From Candidatus Rifleibacteriota bacterium (GTDB taxonomy: Bacteria; Muiribacteriota; Ozemobacteria; Ozemobacterales; Ozemobacteraceae), in NCBI GenBank assembly GCA_024710355.1, contig JANJUX010000046.1, positions 62,001-126,000 on the forward strand: a DNA stretch of 64,000 nucleotides, read 5' to 3'. Numbering within the stretch: position 1 is the stretch's first letter; every line of letters starts with the position of its first letter. The position numbers and the translations under genes are program-made. Under the pieces are notes generated by a model that did not search any database, was not told where the DNA came from, and was given only the letters and a program-made list of their open reading frames with translations. Below, piece by piece: positions 45,001 to 52,123 of this stretch.

Positions 45001-45015
45001 GGAGCAAAGGCCTGA
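42001..45015 (+). CDS. Adenylation-ACP-HMG-CoA-reductase fusion (carboxylic-acid-reductase-like)
   Basis: A 1004-residue three-domain enzyme. Residues 1-500 are an ANL adenylation domain with YTSGTTGKPKG (163-173), GFGMTETSAG and a C-terminal LPRSASAKIKR (Lys490). Residues about 520-600 are an acyl-carrier domain with the phosphopantetheine Ser in LDSLG (Ser558). Residues about 619-1004 are a class I HMG-CoA-reductase fold with TTEGA (Glu694), GDASGQNM (Asp786, NADPH), DKK (Lys825), GQD (Asp899), GTVGGGT and a C-terminal AH (His989); all four catalytic residues match. The layout predicts activation of a carboxylic acid, loading on the carrier and reduction of the thioester to an alcohol. Substrate unknown. 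No other mevalonate gene is in the window. Next start is 2 bases on. Confidence 0.9.
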   Translation: MFGDTLKITLNPEFAAKDAIISDDARGKCEKLTYQQLADEVKRIAGMIREAGIGHGERIMLVSENHLFWLPIFLGIANAGAIAVPVDGNCAVERFHAIVEDCRPAAIFISRRFESRYAEFMLSGCEVLATVDRYFDLFAFGSVSPVVCGDADVKASDIAGIIYTSGTTGKPKGIMLSHRALVESVRLGLKISAYRPEDRMLALLPFTHVFALVDSGLVMLDCHSTMVVCNSFNPAEIMQMLMKHRITYLLAVPRLSELFAMGLMQAPDLKLPGLTMIIGGAAPRPQIMQLLISRGVRTFQGFGMTETSAGVLIGLNCPIESVGRPQEGVKVKIDQPVNGVGELLISTPTIFSGVYGKPELDAEMFVDGYFKTGDLAQIDAEGNVHIRGRAKEVIISGSGLNVYPDELELRLGTLPYAEEYVVFGYCSEGLEIPAIALLSRNEFFKDKSVGKVRDFVEEDIRQRTANWPDAEKLRRVFIVDKPLPRSASAKIKRFEVAAMLNPDAAANQQVGHPEGQHQEPRDERLFELFRREIAAFLNVGIEKIGVSTRLDAFMQLDSLGIIALLIKLEHRFEVSFRELIGTPIETFSDVFAYLARRADVKKIFVSTSPEKAQKSLPPLLDFSQVAIEERQQFVRELTGKGDFRLPMPDKPEDFSGNIEGFAGFAQIPVGVCGPLKVLGKHAHGDFYLPLATTEGALVSSVARGCQVITMSGGAEVRLVSDSVVRTPVFVFSSLSELEKFSGWVDSSFKEIRKAAESTTSHGKLKEIEHFPIGCQLILRFSYSTGDASGQNMTTIATRSAVDYILKNYAGRIEDWFLESNLSGDKKINSINFTGNRGKKIVAACRIPATLVKQILHTTPERMCRLADLSMITSIQAHAFGVQAHYANTLAAVYIAAGQDPACVAESAAGITYLQMVDGDLHVSVTLPGLMVGTVGGGTRLPTQKSCLEIMQCAGPGNAQKFAEILAAGVLAGEISIIGAMAADEFTDAHARYGRVGGIKPGAKA

Positions 45016-45016
45016 T

Positions 45017-45775
45017 ATGAAAACAATTTTCGTTACTTCCGATGTAACCTACGTGAAAGACAACTATCTGTCGCTCATCGACAGGGTGACCAGTCAGAAA
45101 GACCTGCCGGCCGGTATCGACGCGGCGGCGGTAATCATGATCAAAGTGCCGGAAAAGCTGCTGTTGAAAAATATTTTCGGCCTGCTCGCCATTGGTGCCC
45201 CCGGTTTCAGTTTTACCTTGATGCGTAATCTGCTGCAGTCGCGCCTGAACGACCCGCGCGTCAAACTGTTGAATGAGCGCGGCATCAGGCTTTTCAGCTG
45301 CAAAACTGTGAACAGTCAGGCGGCTTTGCAGTTTATCGGTGGCCTGCAGCCCGACCTGATGGTTAATATGCGTACCCGCAATATTTATAAAAAACCGGTT
45401 CTCGACCTGCCCAGAATTGGCTGCATCAATATTCATCACGGTCTGTTGCCAGACAACCGGGGTACGATGTGTGATCTCTGGGCCTGGATCGAAGATCGGC
45501 CGGTTGGCTTCTCAATTCACTGGATGAACGAAAAGATCGATGATGGTTCGATTATAGAGCGCTGCGAGGTAGATACACAGGGTGTGCGTTCATATATTGA
45601 GATTCCATTCAGGTCGAGCCAGCTCGAAGCCCCTTGTTTATTGAACTGTCTTGAGCGGATCAGGCGGCACGGCCGCACTATCGGCATGCCGAACGTCACC
45701 GAAAAAGAAAACTATACCCGTACACCTTCTCCGGCAAAAATCGCTGAGATCCGCCGTCGCGGTCTGCGTCTCTGA
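45017..45775 (+). CDS. Formyltransferase-family enzyme
   Basis: A 252-residue protein of the Fmt/PurN/ArnA formyltransferase fold. The catalytic triad is visible: Asn138 and His140 in CINIHHGLLPDNRG and Asp175 in KIDDGSII, as in the usual NIHxSLLPxxRG and LDTGDI. It lacks the tRNA-binding C-terminal domain of methionyl-tRNA formyltransferase, so it more likely formylates (or hydroxymethylates) an amine on a small molecule or lipid head group using 10-formyl-tetrahydrofolate. It is coupled to the fusion gene by a 1-base gap. Substrate unknown. Confidence 0.85.
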   Translation: MKTIFVTSDVTYVKDNYLSLIDRVTSQKDLPAGIDAAAVIMIKVPEKLLLKNIFGLLAIGAPGFSFTLMRNLLQSRLNDPRVKLLNERGIRLFSCKTVNSQAALQFIGGLQPDLMVNMRTRNIYKKPVLDLPRIGCINIHHGLLPDNRGTMCDLWAWIEDRPVGFSIHWMNEKIDDGSIIERCEVDTQGVRSYIEIPFRSSQLEAPCLLNCLERIRRHGRTIGMPNVTEKENYTRTPSPAKIAEIRRRGLRL

Positions 45776-46002
45776 GGCACTGAATCCTCCACTTCTGGTC
45801 CTTTGTCATATAAGAATTGCGATGTTCGTTCTTTAACTCATTATGTGCAGAGGTTTGGCCGTTTGACTACGCTCGATGGTGGGGTAAACATTTTATTGTC
45901 TGTGCATTTGCTGCGTGTTAACCTGATTCGAAATTAAATTGAGAAGAACTTGCTTGCAATTACGCTGTCGGCACTGCGCCGGCCAGTATCTGCGGAGGTA
46001 GT

Positions 46003-46923
46003 ATGGCTTTTGTTTCCCGCTGGTGGCAATTTTTAAAAGAACGGCATCAGCCGTTCGGCATAACTCTTATGGTCAGCGCTTTTTTCGCTGCCAGCGCCTT
46101 CATGGCCTATCAGCCGGGGGTGCATGCACCCCCCTGCTGGAAACGCCTTACTGCCGGTTTTATCGTCGTCTGGCTGATTTTTCTGCACATGCGGCTGTTC
46201 GACGAAGTTAAAGATTACCATTTCGACCGCGAGCACAACCCCGAAAGGCCCCTTGCCAGAGGTTTGATCAGCGTTGGTGAATTCTCGGCGATGACTCTCG
46301 TTTGTCTGCTCGCAGAACTGACCGTCTCAGGCATAATGGCCTGGCCGATGCTGCCCGCCTGCATCATGGTGATCTGGTTCACTCTGATGATGCGCATGGA
46401 ATTTTTTATCGGCGACTGGCTGCGGCCGCAACTTGAGCTGTATGCGATCACCCATACATTTTCAGCGGCGATGATCAGCCTGCTGATTCATACGGTTGTC
46501 TGCTTTTCCGATGCGGCCCAGGCCGACCGTTCGACCCTGCTGTTTGCGCTTGGCAACTGGTTCGTCTTCAATGTGTTCGAATTTGGTCGCAAAACCTTTG
46601 GCGCCGAAGAAGAGCGCGCTGGTGTCGATTCATATTCGGCACGGCTTCGCCCATGGGGTGCGGTTGTGCTGCTTCTGGTAAACGTTGCTGCTGCCTATCT
46701 GGCATTTTATTACGCCGCCGTCAGCAAATTTGCCGCCGTTGCCGATTTGAGACTTCTTGGCCCGGCAGCTGCGGTTACCCTGATCGTTGTCATTGCCGGG
46801 GCGTTGTATGCGTTCAAGCCTGATAAAGCCTTTGCCAAACTGTATCGCGGCATGGTTACCCTTTATCTTCTCGCTTATCCGGCTGCAATCGCCGCTTCGA
46901 TCTATCTGCTAGTCTATCGTTGA
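46003..46923 (+). CDS. UbiA-family prenyltransferase
   Basis: A 306-residue integral membrane protein with about eight hydrophobic helices. The first Asp-rich motif of the UbiA family is present in modified form (LFDEVKDYHFDREHNPERPLARG, about residues 65-87, compare NDxxDxxxD...RPxxxG). A second acidic motif (FGRKTFGAEEERAGVDSYS, about 195-213) sits in the expected loop. The family transfers a polyprenyl group from its diphosphate to an acceptor in the membrane. The acceptor is unknown; the neighbouring genes suggest a lipid or quinone-like product. The 227-base gap before it holds no feature I can name. Confidence 0.82.
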   Translation: MAFVSRWWQFLKERHQPFGITLMVSAFFAASAFMAYQPGVHAPPCWKRLTAGFIVVWLIFLHMRLFDEVKDYHFDREHNPERPLARGLISVGEFSAMTLVCLLAELTVSGIMAWPMLPACIMVIWFTLMMRMEFFIGDWLRPQLELYAITHTFSAAMISLLIHTVVCFSDAAQADRSTLLFALGNWFVFNVFEFGRKTFGAEEERAGVDSYSARLRPWGAVVLLLVNVAAAYLAFYYAAVSKFAAVADLRLLGPAAAVTLIVVIAGALYAFKPDKAFAKLYRGMVTLYLLAYPAAIAASIYLLVYR

Positions 46924-47002
46924 AAATTGGGCGAACCAGAAATGAGCGGCCGGGCGGCAAAAATCGGTAACAATGCCTGATAAAACGGGCTGATTTTGTA
47001 TA

Positions 47003-47031
47003 TTGGCGTTTGCGGGTTTGTCGGTTACAAT
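47003..47031 (+). promoter_or_regulatory. Promoter before the PEP-synthase-like gene
   Basis: TTGGCG, a 17-base spacer, then TACAAT, 38 bases before the start. Confidence 0.5.
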
Positions 47032-47068
47032 TATTACCTGAATCAAAGACAAAAACGAGGAAACCGCC

Positions 47069-49831
47069 ATGTATATAGTTTCTTGCGCAAACCGCAATTT
47101 TGCAGAGGTTCTGCCGCTGGTCGGCGGAAAGGGTGGCAATCTTCTCAAACTGACCGAGGCCGGTGCCGATGTCCCAGCCTTTGCAGTTCTCACCCGCCAC
47201 TGTTTTGATGATTTCATCGATTCTTTCAGAGACGAATTTAAAAAGAAACTGAAGGCAATCGACTGTTCCTCGCCTGATAAAATCGCCCGCACCGCCGGCG
47301 AATTGCGTGCCTGCATCTGCAGCCACAAAATCCCCGAAAAGATCAGAACCGAACTATTTGCCACGCTGCGCAGTCTTTTTAAGAACGACTGTTTTGTGGC
47401 CGTGCGCTCATCGGCTCTGGGCGAAGATTCAAAAGAATTTTCCTATGCCGGTATGCTCGATACCTGCCTGTTCAGGCGCACTGACGAAGAAATCTGTGAA
47501 GCGGTAGTTGTCTGCTGGTCGTCGATTTTTTCCGACAGGGCGGTTGCCTATCGCAATATGCGCGGGATTCCGCAGGATGACGTTTCGATGGCCGTTGTCG
47601 TTCAGGAAATGATCGACGGCGTTGCCTCCGGCGTCACTTTTACCGTCAACCCGACGACCCGTTACCAGGATGAAATTCTCATCACCTCGGTATTCGGTCT
47701 CGGTGAGGGGCTGGTGTCAGGTACCCTCGATTCTGACCAGTTTATCTGCCTCAAAAAAGAAAACTATCCGGTAATCGAAACGCAGCTGGCCGACAAGGTC
47801 GAAAAGCTGGTTTTCGACCGCGAGAAAAATTATGGCACTAAGACCGTCGAGGTTGCCGCCGATCAGGCGAAAAAGCCAAGTCTGAGCGAAGCGCAGCTGC
47901 GCAGCATTGCCACGGTTTGCCACCGCATCGAGGGGTCCTATAGCGGAGTACCGCAGGATATCGAATGGACTATCGACGGTGCCGGCCGGGTTCGCATTCT
48001 TCAGGCCCGCCCGATCACGACCATCGATAAGCCCGTTCCCTCAGAGCGCCAGTATTCAACGATCTGGGACAACTCGAACATCGTCGAGAGCTATTCTGGC
48101 GTCACGACGCCGTTGACCTTTTCGTTTGCCATCTACGCCTATCACCGTGTCTATGTGCAGTTCTGTCAGGTGCTGATGGTGCCCGAAGAAGAGATAAAGG
48201 CCAATGACTTTGCCTTTGCCAATATGCTCGGCTTTCTTAACGGGCGTATTTATTACAACCTGAAGAACTGGTATCGGCTGATTTCGGTTCTGCCGGGTTA
48301 CAGCTACAACAGTCGCTTCATGGAAGGCATGATGGGCGTCAAGGTCAGCTACGACAAGACGGTTAAGCACAAACCGATGGGCTTTTTCCAGAAGTATTTC
48401 TGTGAACTGCCGCGACTGGCACTGGTCGGCGCGAATCTGGCATACCGTTTCTGGCGCACAGATGCCGAAGTTAAGCATTTCATGCAGGTTTATCAGGAAC
48501 AATACGACAAATACAAGGATTTCGACTTCAATGCAGCGCCGGCGCATCAGCTGGTCGATATTTTCAACGAACTCGACAATACGGTGCTGGCCAACTGGAA
48601 AGCACCGATCATCAACGATTTCATGGCGATGATTTTCTACGGCGTGCTCGATGCGCTGATGAAAAAATGGGAACTCAACGCTGACCCGGCTCTTAAGAAC
48701 GACCTGCTCGCCGGTCAGGGCAACGTCGAAAGCACTCTGCCGCTGCGCACCATTCAGAAAATTGCCCGGTTCGTGTCGGCTGATGATGAACTTAAAGAGC
48801 TTTTCCGCAACAAAACCGCCGCGCAGCTGAAAGAAATGTTCATCCCGCTGCCCGGCGCCGATCGCCCGTCGAGCCACCAGCAGCTGGGCGCCCAGGTCGC
48901 CGATTATCTCGAAAAATACGGCTATCGTGCTATGTGCGAACTGAAACTCGAAGAACCGTCGATGAACGAGAAACCAGAATTTCTCTTTGACATGATCAAG
49001 AACTACTCAGCCGCTCCAATGCCCGAAGAAGGTGATGTCGGCGATAAAGAACGCAAGGTGCGCGAGGCTGCCGAACTCAAAGTCAGAACCCTGCTGCGCG
49101 ATGACGGCATTTTCTTTGGTCTGATCAAGAAAATCGACATTCTGATGTTCGTTGCCAACTGGGCCAAGAAGGCGATGGCCGTGCGCGAATATCAGCGCTT
49201 TGCCCGCACCAAGATGTATGGTCTCGTCAGCCGCATTTACAAGGCCTTTGGTCGCCGCTTCGTTGAGCGTGGCCTGCTTGACAAGGTCGACGATATTTTC
49301 TATCTGACGATGCAGGAAACCCTCGAATACGTCACCGGCACCGCTCGCAGTCAGAAGCTGCGCGAGCTGGCAGCACTGCGCCGCGCCGAATTCGATGAAT
49401 ATCGGGCCATGGACGAACTGCCCGACCGTATCGAAACCACCGGCATCACCTACTGCAACGACCTGACCCGCGGCATGCTGCCTGCACAGGCTGGCGATGA
49501 CGACCCCGATATCATTCGCGGCATCGGCGGCTGTTCTGGTAAGGTCACCGGCAAGGTCAAGGTCATTCTCAACCCCGGCGACGACATGTCGCTGAATGGC
49601 GAAATTCTCGTGGCCGCCCGCACTGACCCGGGCTGGGTGCCGTTGTTCGCGACCGCTTCCGCTCTTCTCATCGAGCGGGGAAGCATGCTGTCACACTCGG
49701 TAATCGTGGCGCGCGAGCTTGGTCTGCCTGCGGTTGTCGGCGCCACCGGCGTTACCAAGAAGGTCAAGACCGGTGACGTGGTTGAACTCGATGGCACTAC
49801 CGGTATAGTAAAGATTATTTCCCGCGCCTGA
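47069..49831 (+). CDS. PEP-synthase / rifampicin-phosphotransferase-like enzyme
   Basis: A 920-residue protein. Residues about 1-330 are a pyruvate/phosphate-dikinase-type ATP-grasp domain (VGGKGGNLLKLTEAG, VAVRSSALGEDSKEFSYAGMLDT, WTIDGAGRVRILQARP). A central region of about 480 residues without PEP-synthase TIM-barrel marks follows, and the C-terminal swivelling domain has ERGSMLSHSVIVARELGLPAVVG (His876). This order, with no TIM barrel at the end, matches rifampicin phosphotransferase (RPH) rather than PEP synthase: ATP's beta-phosphate is passed through the His to a substrate held in the central domain. The real substrate is probably an intermediate of the surrounding cluster. Confidence 0.85.
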   Translation: MYIVSCANRNFAEVLPLVGGKGGNLLKLTEAGADVPAFAVLTRHCFDDFIDSFRDEFKKKLKAIDCSSPDKIARTAGELRACICSHKIPEKIRTELFATLRSLFKNDCFVAVRSSALGEDSKEFSYAGMLDTCLFRRTDEEICEAVVVCWSSIFSDRAVAYRNMRGIPQDDVSMAVVVQEMIDGVASGVTFTVNPTTRYQDEILITSVFGLGEGLVSGTLDSDQFICLKKENYPVIETQLADKVEKLVFDREKNYGTKTVEVAADQAKKPSLSEAQLRSIATVCHRIEGSYSGVPQDIEWTIDGAGRVRILQARPITTIDKPVPSERQYSTIWDNSNIVESYSGVTTPLTFSFAIYAYHRVYVQFCQVLMVPEEEIKANDFAFANMLGFLNGRIYYNLKNWYRLISVLPGYSYNSRFMEGMMGVKVSYDKTVKHKPMGFFQKYFCELPRLALVGANLAYRFWRTDAEVKHFMQVYQEQYDKYKDFDFNAAPAHQLVDIFNELDNTVLANWKAPIINDFMAMIFYGVLDALMKKWELNADPALKNDLLAGQGNVESTLPLRTIQKIARFVSADDELKELFRNKTAAQLKEMFIPLPGADRPSSHQQLGAQVADYLEKYGYRAMCELKLEEPSMNEKPEFLFDMIKNYSAAPMPEEGDVGDKERKVREAAELKVRTLLRDDGIFFGLIKKIDILMFVANWAKKAMAVREYQRFARTKMYGLVSRIYKAFGRRFVERGLLDKVDDIFYLTMQETLEYVTGTARSQKLRELAALRRAEFDEYRAMDELPDRIETTGITYCNDLTRGMLPAQAGDDDPDIIRGIGGCSGKVTGKVKVILNPGDDMSLNGEILVAARTDPGWVPLFATASALLIERGSMLSHSVIVARELGLPAVVGATGVTKKVKTGDVVELDGTTGIVKIISRA

Positions 49832-49863
49832 TTGGGCGAATTTAAAGATCGGAGACTCTGAAA

Positions 49864-50958
49864 ATGAAACCAGCAGTAGTTTACAGCAACGTATGGGAAG
49901 ACCCCGAACTCAACCGGGTCTCTTTGAAAGTTAAGCCCGGTCAGAACGTTCTTTCGATAACCTCAGGCGGCTGCAACTCGCTTTGCCTGCTGCTCGAAGA
50001 TCCGGCGAAGCTGATTTCGATCGATCTCAATCCCGCTGCTCTGGCGATGCTTGAATACAAGCGGGCCGCGATCATGGAACTCGAATATGATGAATTCATC
50101 GATGCGCTCGGCACGCCGTTCCTTTTCAAGCCTGAGAAATCGCCGGAATACCGCATTGAGCTCTATAACCGCATCAGAAAACACATGCCGGCCCATGCCG
50201 CCGCCTTCTGGGATGAAAACCTGCATAATATCAAGAGTGGCATCATGATGTGCGGCAAGGTCGAAAAATTCTTCAAATTCTATCGCACCGTGCTTGGCTG
50301 GCTTTATGGCAAAGAAGAAATCATGAAGCTGTTCAAGGCCGAAAATCTCGAAAAGCAGCGCGAAATTTTTGCCAATTTCCGCAAGAAACGCTGGAACGCT
50401 CTGCACCGCCTGCTGCTCAACCGTGGCGTTCTCAGTCTGGTAAAGGGCGCCCATTCTTTTGCCCAGGTCGATTTCGAAGATTTCGCCGGCAATCTCAACC
50501 GCAAGCGTACTCTCGGTATGACCAGATTTTTCAACCCCGACAACTATTTTATGTGTCTGCTGATGCTGGGCGGGCACTACCATGAAAAGGGTATGTCGCC
50601 TTATCTGCTGCGCGAGAATTACCCGAAGCTCAAAAAGAACATTGATCGTCTCGAAATCTTCCAGGGAACGATCGGTGATGTGCTCAAAAAAGACGGGCCG
50701 GGCAGTTATGACCGCTTTAACCTGTCGAATATCTTTGAATGGATGACCAATGAAGTGTTCAACGGTATCATTCGTGAAGTTCTCGAACTGGCACGCCCTG
50801 GCGCACGCATGGCCTGGCGCTATACCTTTGCCCGCCCGCGCGAGCTCGATGCCCAGAACCTCGACCGTCTGGTCTATGAACCCGAACTTTCAGAGCAGCT
50901 GTTTCAGCAGGACCGCGCCTTTATCTACGAAAGTTTTCACGTCTACCATCTGAAGTAA
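49864..50958 (+). CDS. BtaA-like SAM-dependent 3-amino-3-carboxypropyl transferase (DUF3419)
   Basis: A 364-residue protein matching the DUF3419/BtaA pattern: VVYSNVWEDPEL near the N-terminus, the SAM-binding VLSITSGGCNSLCLLLEDPAKLISIDLNP segment, and NLSNIFEWMTNEVF near residue 280. BtaA transfers the aminocarboxypropyl group of S-adenosylmethionine to diacylglycerol, the first step of betaine-lipid (DGTS) synthesis. A BtaB N-methyltransferase is not in the cluster, so a different acceptor or product is possible. It starts 33 bases after the previous gene, with a weak GGAG ribosome site, and ends at a clear terminator. Confidence 0.85.
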   Translation: MKPAVVYSNVWEDPELNRVSLKVKPGQNVLSITSGGCNSLCLLLEDPAKLISIDLNPAALAMLEYKRAAIMELEYDEFIDALGTPFLFKPEKSPEYRIELYNRIRKHMPAHAAAFWDENLHNIKSGIMMCGKVEKFFKFYRTVLGWLYGKEEIMKLFKAENLEKQREIFANFRKKRWNALHRLLLNRGVLSLVKGAHSFAQVDFEDFAGNLNRKRTLGMTRFFNPDNYFMCLLMLGGHYHEKGMSPYLLRENYPKLKKNIDRLEIFQGTIGDVLKKDGPGSYDRFNLSNIFEWMTNEVFNGIIREVLELARPGARMAWRYTFARPRELDAQNLDRLVYEPELSEQLFQQDRAFIYESFHVYHLK

Positions 50959-50971
50959 GATCAGAAGCCGG

Positions 50972-50994
50972 GAGCCGGGGTATTACCCCGGCTC
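50972..50994 (+). terminator. Rho-independent terminator after the BtaA-like gene
   Basis: GAGCCGGGG, loop TATTA, CCCCGGCTC: a perfect 9-bp stem followed by TTTGTTT. Confidence 0.85.
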
Positions 50995-51039
50995 TTTGTT
51001 TATGTTAGAATTAGGATAACGTACTATCGCGGAGGCATT

Positions 51040-51810
51040 ATGCGACTACAGAAAATATTGATGTTCGTGCTGGTTATGGTTCTGGCCGGTGCTGTAAGCG
51101 CCATGGCACTCACAGCCCAGGAAGTCCTGCAGAAAGTCGAAGACCGCTACATCGGCAAAACTTCAAAAGCCAATGTGCAGATGGACCTGATCGATAAGAG
51201 TGGTGGCGTGCGCGAGCGCAAACTGACCATTTCACGCCGCAAGATCGATGGCAGCAATAAAGACAATTTCATCCATTTCGTGGCGCCGCCAGATATTCGC
51301 AACACCACTTATCTGGTTAACGAAAAGAACCGCGACAAGCAGAAATGGATCTATCTCTCGGCTTTCAAGAAAACCCGCAAGATCGTCGCCGAAGATTACG
51401 CCATGGCTTTCGTTTCAAGCGACTTTACCTACGAAGATATGGATGATATCAGAGCCGACGATTATGTCGCCAGCGATCTCAAAGAAGAAAAACTCGGTGA
51501 CAAAGATGTTTACTCGATCTCGGTGACCAAAAAAGATGCTAATACCAGCTACGCAAAAGTTATCATGAAAGTCTGCAAAAACACTTTCATCGTGCTGCGT
51601 TCTGAAATGTACGACAAAAAGGCTCCTGACAAGATGATCAAGGAGATGACCGCTTCGAATCTCGAACAGATCCAGGAAATCTGGACTCCGAAAGAAGTGG
51701 TCATGAAAGACCTGGTCAAAGGCACTTCGACCAGCCTTAAAACCGCCAAGATCGCTTACGATCTGCCGCTGAGCGACGACGAATTCTCACAGCGCAACAT
51801 GGAAAAATAA
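51040..51810 (+). CDS. Outer-membrane lipoprotein-sorting (LolA-like) protein
   Basis: A 256-residue exported protein with a signal peptide (cleavage after AVSAMA, near 22). The mature part follows the LolA-like family usually annotated as outer-membrane lipoprotein-sorting protein: LTAQEVLQKVEDRYIGKTSKANVQM, a beta-strand series with FVAPPDIRNTTYLV and KQKWIYLSAFKKTRKI, and ASNLEQIQEIWTPKEVVMKD. These proteins often accompany an RND/MMPL exporter and a barrel of the DUF1302 kind; here the barrel-like gene at 52124 may be the partner, but no exporter is present. A terminator follows. Confidence 0.85.
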   Translation: MRLQKILMFVLVMVLAGAVSAMALTAQEVLQKVEDRYIGKTSKANVQMDLIDKSGGVRERKLTISRRKIDGSNKDNFIHFVAPPDIRNTTYLVNEKNRDKQKWIYLSAFKKTRKIVAEDYAMAFVSSDFTYEDMDDIRADDYVASDLKEEKLGDKDVYSISVTKKDANTSYAKVIMKVCKNTFIVLRSEMYDKKAPDKMIKEMTASNLEQIQEIWTPKEVVMKDLVKGTSTSLKTAKIAYDLPLSDDEFSQRNMEK

Positions 51811-51836
51811 CTCTCCTTCACTTTTTCGTTACAAGG

Positions 51837-51871
51837 GCCCGAAGCGCAGAACCACTGCCTTCGGGCTTTTT
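51837..51871 (+). terminator. Rho-independent terminator after the LolA-like gene
   Basis: GCCCGAAG ... CTTCGGGC (8-bp stem, 14-base loop) followed directly by TTTTT. Confidence 0.8.
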
Positions 51872-51960
51872 CTATGCCCGAACCCGTGACTCATTTTGCC
51901 GCTAACCCGGCTGCCCGTGTATGCCGATAAAATTAATAAGCTCTTGAATAACAAAATTCA

Positions 51961-52000
51961 ACCGGTTCGGCGGCCCGGTCTATCAGTCGGGTTGCTTTTT
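51961..52000 (-). repeat. Repeat arm B, right copy (inverted)
   Basis: Inverted copy of 41831-41870 with two mismatches. Its AGTCGGGTTGCTTTTT pairs with the neighbouring arm A to form a 16-bp hairpin around a 32-base loop (stem 51985-52000 with 52033-52049, one bulge). Confidence 0.88.
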
Positions 52001-52021
52001 CTCCAGCGATTCGCTTCGCTC

Positions 52022-52062
52022 ACAAGCTTACGAAAAAGCAATCCCGACTTCTCCCCGTGCCT
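52022..52062 (-). repeat. Repeat arm A, right copy (inverted)
   Basis: Perfect 41-base inverted copy of 41653-41693. The right-hand element is compact: only 21 bases separate its two arms, against 137 in the left copy. Confidence 0.9.
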
Positions 52063-52123
52063 GATCAGTAAATACAGCCGGCTTTAATTTTGGTTTTTTA
52101 GATACAGAATAAAAACTGGAGGC

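Noticed and set aside
41940..45015. A full mevalonate pathway reading of the HMG-CoA-reductase domain.
   Set aside because: No HMG-CoA synthase, mevalonate kinase or decarboxylase gene is in the window, and the fusion to adenylation and carrier domains points to a carrier-bound substrate.
48056..48877. Minus-strand open frame of 273 codons inside the PEP-synthase-like gene.
   Set aside because: Shadow of a strongly conserved gene; it covers the coding region of the central domain.
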